This document shows positions 6,555-7,857 of a stretch of 7,857 bases of DNA, piece after piece. A program made the translations under genes and the position numbers. Positions within the stretch are counted from its first letter, which is position 1, and each line of letters opens with the position of its first letter. Source of the DNA: Thermoleophilia bacterium (GTDB lineage: Bacteria; Actinomycetota; Thermoleophilia; Gaiellales; Gaiellaceae). The DNA lies in the NCBI GenBank assembly GCA_025935275.1, contig JAICVP010000095.1, positions 1 to 7,857 on the forward strand, in the 5' to 3' direction. The notes beneath the pieces are model-generated. The model was not told the origin of the DNA. It made no database searches and saw only the letters and a list, made by a program, of their open reading frames with translations.

Positions 6555-7037
6555 GTGGATATGGCCGGCGAAGCGCACTCATCGCGCGATGGTCGCTGCG
6601 AGCGTGCCCGCCAGTGGGCATCGCTCCGGATCGACGGCGAGCTCTCGGAGCTCGAAGACGCGCTGCTCGAGCAGCACCTGGAAGGGTGCGCCGCCTGCAG
6701 TGGGTTCGCAGCACGGCTCGCTGCGACCGCCGAAGCCGTGCGCGCGGTCCCGCTCGAGCGGCCGGAGATCTCCTACCCGCGCTTCGAGCGTCCCGTCATC
6801 CGGCTCCCCGTCGGGAGACGGGTCGCGATCGTCGCCGTTGCGGCGGCGGCCGCTCTCGGTGCGTTCGTGGGCTCCTCGCTCCAGAAGCCCGGGAGCACCC
6901 CCGCGCCGAGCGGCGGCCCGCAGCTCAGCTTCCGCACCGACCAGAACGACCTCCGCCAGCTCCCGCACCAGATGAAGCAGCCCGTCTCGCCCGCGCCGGC
7001 CCACGTTCCGGGCCAGCCGCCCGAGGGCTTCGTCTAG
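6555..7037 (+). CDS. Single-pass membrane protein with zinc-binding anti-sigma (ZAS-type) N-terminus
   Basis: In the 160 residues, an N-terminal cytoplasmic helical region holds H41-x3-C45-x2-C48, the HX3CX2C signature of zinc-binding anti-sigma factors, with Cys15 as a likely fourth ligand. WASLRIDGELSELE at 21-34 matches the family's first helix pair. One membrane helix is predicted at about 90-109, then a Pro/Gly/Gln-rich outer tail of about 50 residues. Family members hold an ECF sigma factor at the membrane until a signal releases it; some ZAS-fold proteins have other roles. No sigma gene is adjacent, so the partner is unknown. GTG at 6555 gives the longest form, and ATG at 6561 is about equally plausible; neither has a clear ribosome binding site. 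A TANNNT-type -10 (TATCGT, 6545-6550) would put the transcript start almost at these codons, so a leaderless mRNA is possible but unproven. Confidence 0.78.
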   Translation: MDMAGEAHSSRDGRCERARQWASLRIDGELSELEDALLEQHLEGCAACSGFAARLAATAEAVRAVPLERPEISYPRFERPVIRLPVGRRVAIVAVAAAAALGAFVGSSLQKPGSTPAPSGGPQLSFRTDQNDLRQLPHQMKQPVSPAPAHVPGQPPEGFV

Positions 7038-7050
7038 TCCGCTCACCGGG

Positions 7051-7071
7051 ACCGGGCGCAAAGCGCTTGGT
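7051..7071 (+). terminator. Nine-pair hairpin after the anti-sigma-like gene
   Basis: ACCGGGCGC at 7051-7059 can pair with GCGCTTGGT at 7063-7071 around an AAA loop: seven Watson-Crick and two G-U pairs. It starts 13 bases after the stop of the upstream gene. No T-run follows, so it is at best a weak terminator; it may instead mark a processing or 3' stabilising element. Its 3' arm touches the possible atpD -10 at 7072. Confidence 0.4.
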
Positions 7072-7077
7072 TAGACT
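7072..7077 (+). promoter_or_regulatory. atpD: Possible -10 element for atpD
   Basis: TAGACT fits the loose TANNNT -10 pattern of GC-rich bacteria and matches four of six sigma-70 consensus bases. Transcription would begin near 7084, leaving a leader of about 20 bases that still contains the ribosome binding site. No -35 is recognisable at the right distance, so support is weak. Confidence 0.25.
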
Positions 7078-7079
7078 GA

Positions 7080-7098
7080 TCCCGGCAAGCGACCGGGA
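7080..7098 (+). promoter_or_regulatory. atpD: Hairpin covering the atpD ribosome binding site
   Basis: TCCCGG at 7080-7085 is the exact complement of CCGGGA at 7093-7098, around the loop CAAGCGA. The 3' arm contains most of the only Shine-Dalgarno candidate for atpD, GGAG at 7096-7099, four bases before the ATG. A folded leader could limit ribosome access. If transcription really starts near 7084, the 5' arm would be missing and the hairpin could not form; it then matters only on read-through transcripts. Confidence 0.35.
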
Positions 7099-7103
7099 GA
7101 TTC

Positions 7104-7857
7104 ATGGCTGACACGAACACGGGCAAGATCGTCGAGATCAAGGGCGTCGTCATCGACGCCGTCTTCCACGGAGGGCTTCCCTCCATCAACAACGCGCTCC
7201 GCATCCAGATGCCGGACCAGGAGGGGCGGGAAGCTTTCGACCTGATCGCCGAGGTCCAGCAGCATCTCGGCAACGACCGTGTGCGCGCCGTCGCCATGGA
7301 CACCACAGACGGGCTTGCGAGAGGCATGGACGTCGAGGACACGGGCGCGCCGATCAGCGTCCCGGTCGGGGACGCCACCCTCGGCCGGATCTTCAACGTG
7401 CTCGGCGACGTCATCGACGAGGGGGAGGAGGTCAAGGCCGAGGAGCGCTGGCCGATCCACCGCGACGCGCCGACCTTCGAGGAGCTCCAGCCGACCACAG
7501 AGGTCTTCGAGACCGGCATCAAGGTCATCGATCTGCTCGCCCCCTACGTGAAGGGCGGGAAGGTCGGCCTCTTCGGCGGCGCGGGAGTGGGCAAGACCGT
7601 GCTCATCCAGGAGCTCATCCGCAACATCGCGGAGGAGCACGAGGGCCTGTCGGTCTTCGCCGGGGTGGGCGAGCGCTCGCGCGAGGGCAACGACCTCTGG
7701 CTCGAGATGAAGGAGTCGGGCGTGATCGAGAAGACCGCGCTCGTCTTCGGCCAGATGAACGAGCCGCCCGGCGCGCGCCTCCGCGTCGCACTCTCCGGCC
7801 TGACCGTCGCGGAGTACTTCCGCGAGCAGGGCCAGGACGTCCTCCTCTTCATCGACA
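7104..7857 (+). CDS. atpD: F-type ATP synthase subunit beta, 3'-truncated by the window edge
   Basis: This is the catalytic subunit of the F1 motor, which makes ATP from ADP and phosphate using proton flow (hydrolysis in reverse). 251 codons of an expected 460-480 are present. The N-terminal barrel domain runs from about residue 7 (GKIVEIKGVVIDAVF) to about 85. The nucleotide-binding domain follows: ETGIKVIDLLAPYVKGGK at 136-153, Walker A GGAGVGKT at 158-165, catalytic Glu190 in GERSREGNDLW at 189-199, then GQMNEPPGAR. The last complete residues are LLFID, the Walker B strand. The close match to the housekeeping form, such as the FEELQPTTEVFETG segment, argues against the alternative Na+-type N-ATPase. 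ATG at 7104 is preceded by a modest GGAG. Unusually, atpG and atpA are not upstream; a peptide importer and an anti-sigma-like gene are. atpC would be expected to follow. Confidence 0.95.
   Translation, partial: MADTNTGKIVEIKGVVIDAVFHGGLPSINNALRIQMPDQEGREAFDLIAEVQQHLGNDRVRAVAMDTTDGLARGMDVEDTGAPISVPVGDATLGRIFNVLGDVIDEGEEVKAEERWPIHRDAPTFEELQPTTEVFETGIKVIDLLAPYVKGGKVGLFGGAGVGKTVLIQELIRNIAEEHEGLSVFAGVGERSREGNDLWLEMKESGVIEKTALVFGQMNEPPGARLRVALSGLTVAEYFREQGQDVLLFID

Noticed and set aside
7045..7097. Three ACCGGG copies before atpD (7045, 7051, 7092)
   Set aside because: Two are tandem and one is distant; two of them are already explained as hairpin arms, and the spacing is irregular for an operator array.
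7071..7640. A 189-codon - strand frame opposite atpD
   Set aside because: It is antisense to highly conserved ATP synthase sequence and has shadow composition.

Overview
The window reads as one co-directional (+ strand) stretch of chromosome from a GC-rich bacterium. Coding third positions are strongly G/C, GTG starts are used, several genes have weak or no Shine-Dalgarno sequences, and a zinc-binding anti-sigma type protein is present. Together these suggest an actinobacterial lineage, but the placement is inference only. No mobile element, CRISPR array, tRNA, rRNA or origin is visible.

Layout: (1) 1-816, a kelch-repeat beta-propeller protein, probably cut at its N-terminus by the window edge. 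(2) 817-906, a 90-base gap with an inverted repeat, a perfect 12-bp palindrome and a strong ribosome binding site. (3) 907-6513, a complete oligopeptide-type ABC importer in the canonical order: lipoprotein binding protein (oppA-like), two permeases (oppB-like, oppC-like) and two ATPases (oppD-like, oppF-like). oppB to oppF are tightly coupled by 1-nt and 4-nt overlaps and a 3-base gap. oppA is separated from them by 110 bases holding a perfect 11-bp GC hairpin closed by a C(UACG)G tetraloop. (4) About 6555-7037, a small single-pass membrane protein with an N-terminal HX3CX2C anti-sigma zinc motif and no sigma factor beside it. (5) 7038-7103, a 66-base gap with two potential hairpins; the second covers the atpD ribosome binding site. 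(6) 7104-7857, the first 251 codons of the F-type ATP synthase beta subunit (atpD), running off the right edge.

How they work together: the lipoprotein outside the membrane captures peptides and delivers them to the two-permease channel, and the two cytoplasmic ATPases power import. The intercistronic hairpin is placed to make binding-protein mRNA more abundant than permease/ATPase mRNA, as in other ABC importers. The anti-sigma-like protein and atpD appear to be separate units. atpD is notable because atpA and atpG are not upstream of it.

I see no clearly new system. The points most worth a second look are the detached atpD start with its hairpin leader, the orphan zinc anti-sigma-like protein, the altered cysteine tails of both ATPases, and the two structured non-coding gaps around oppA.
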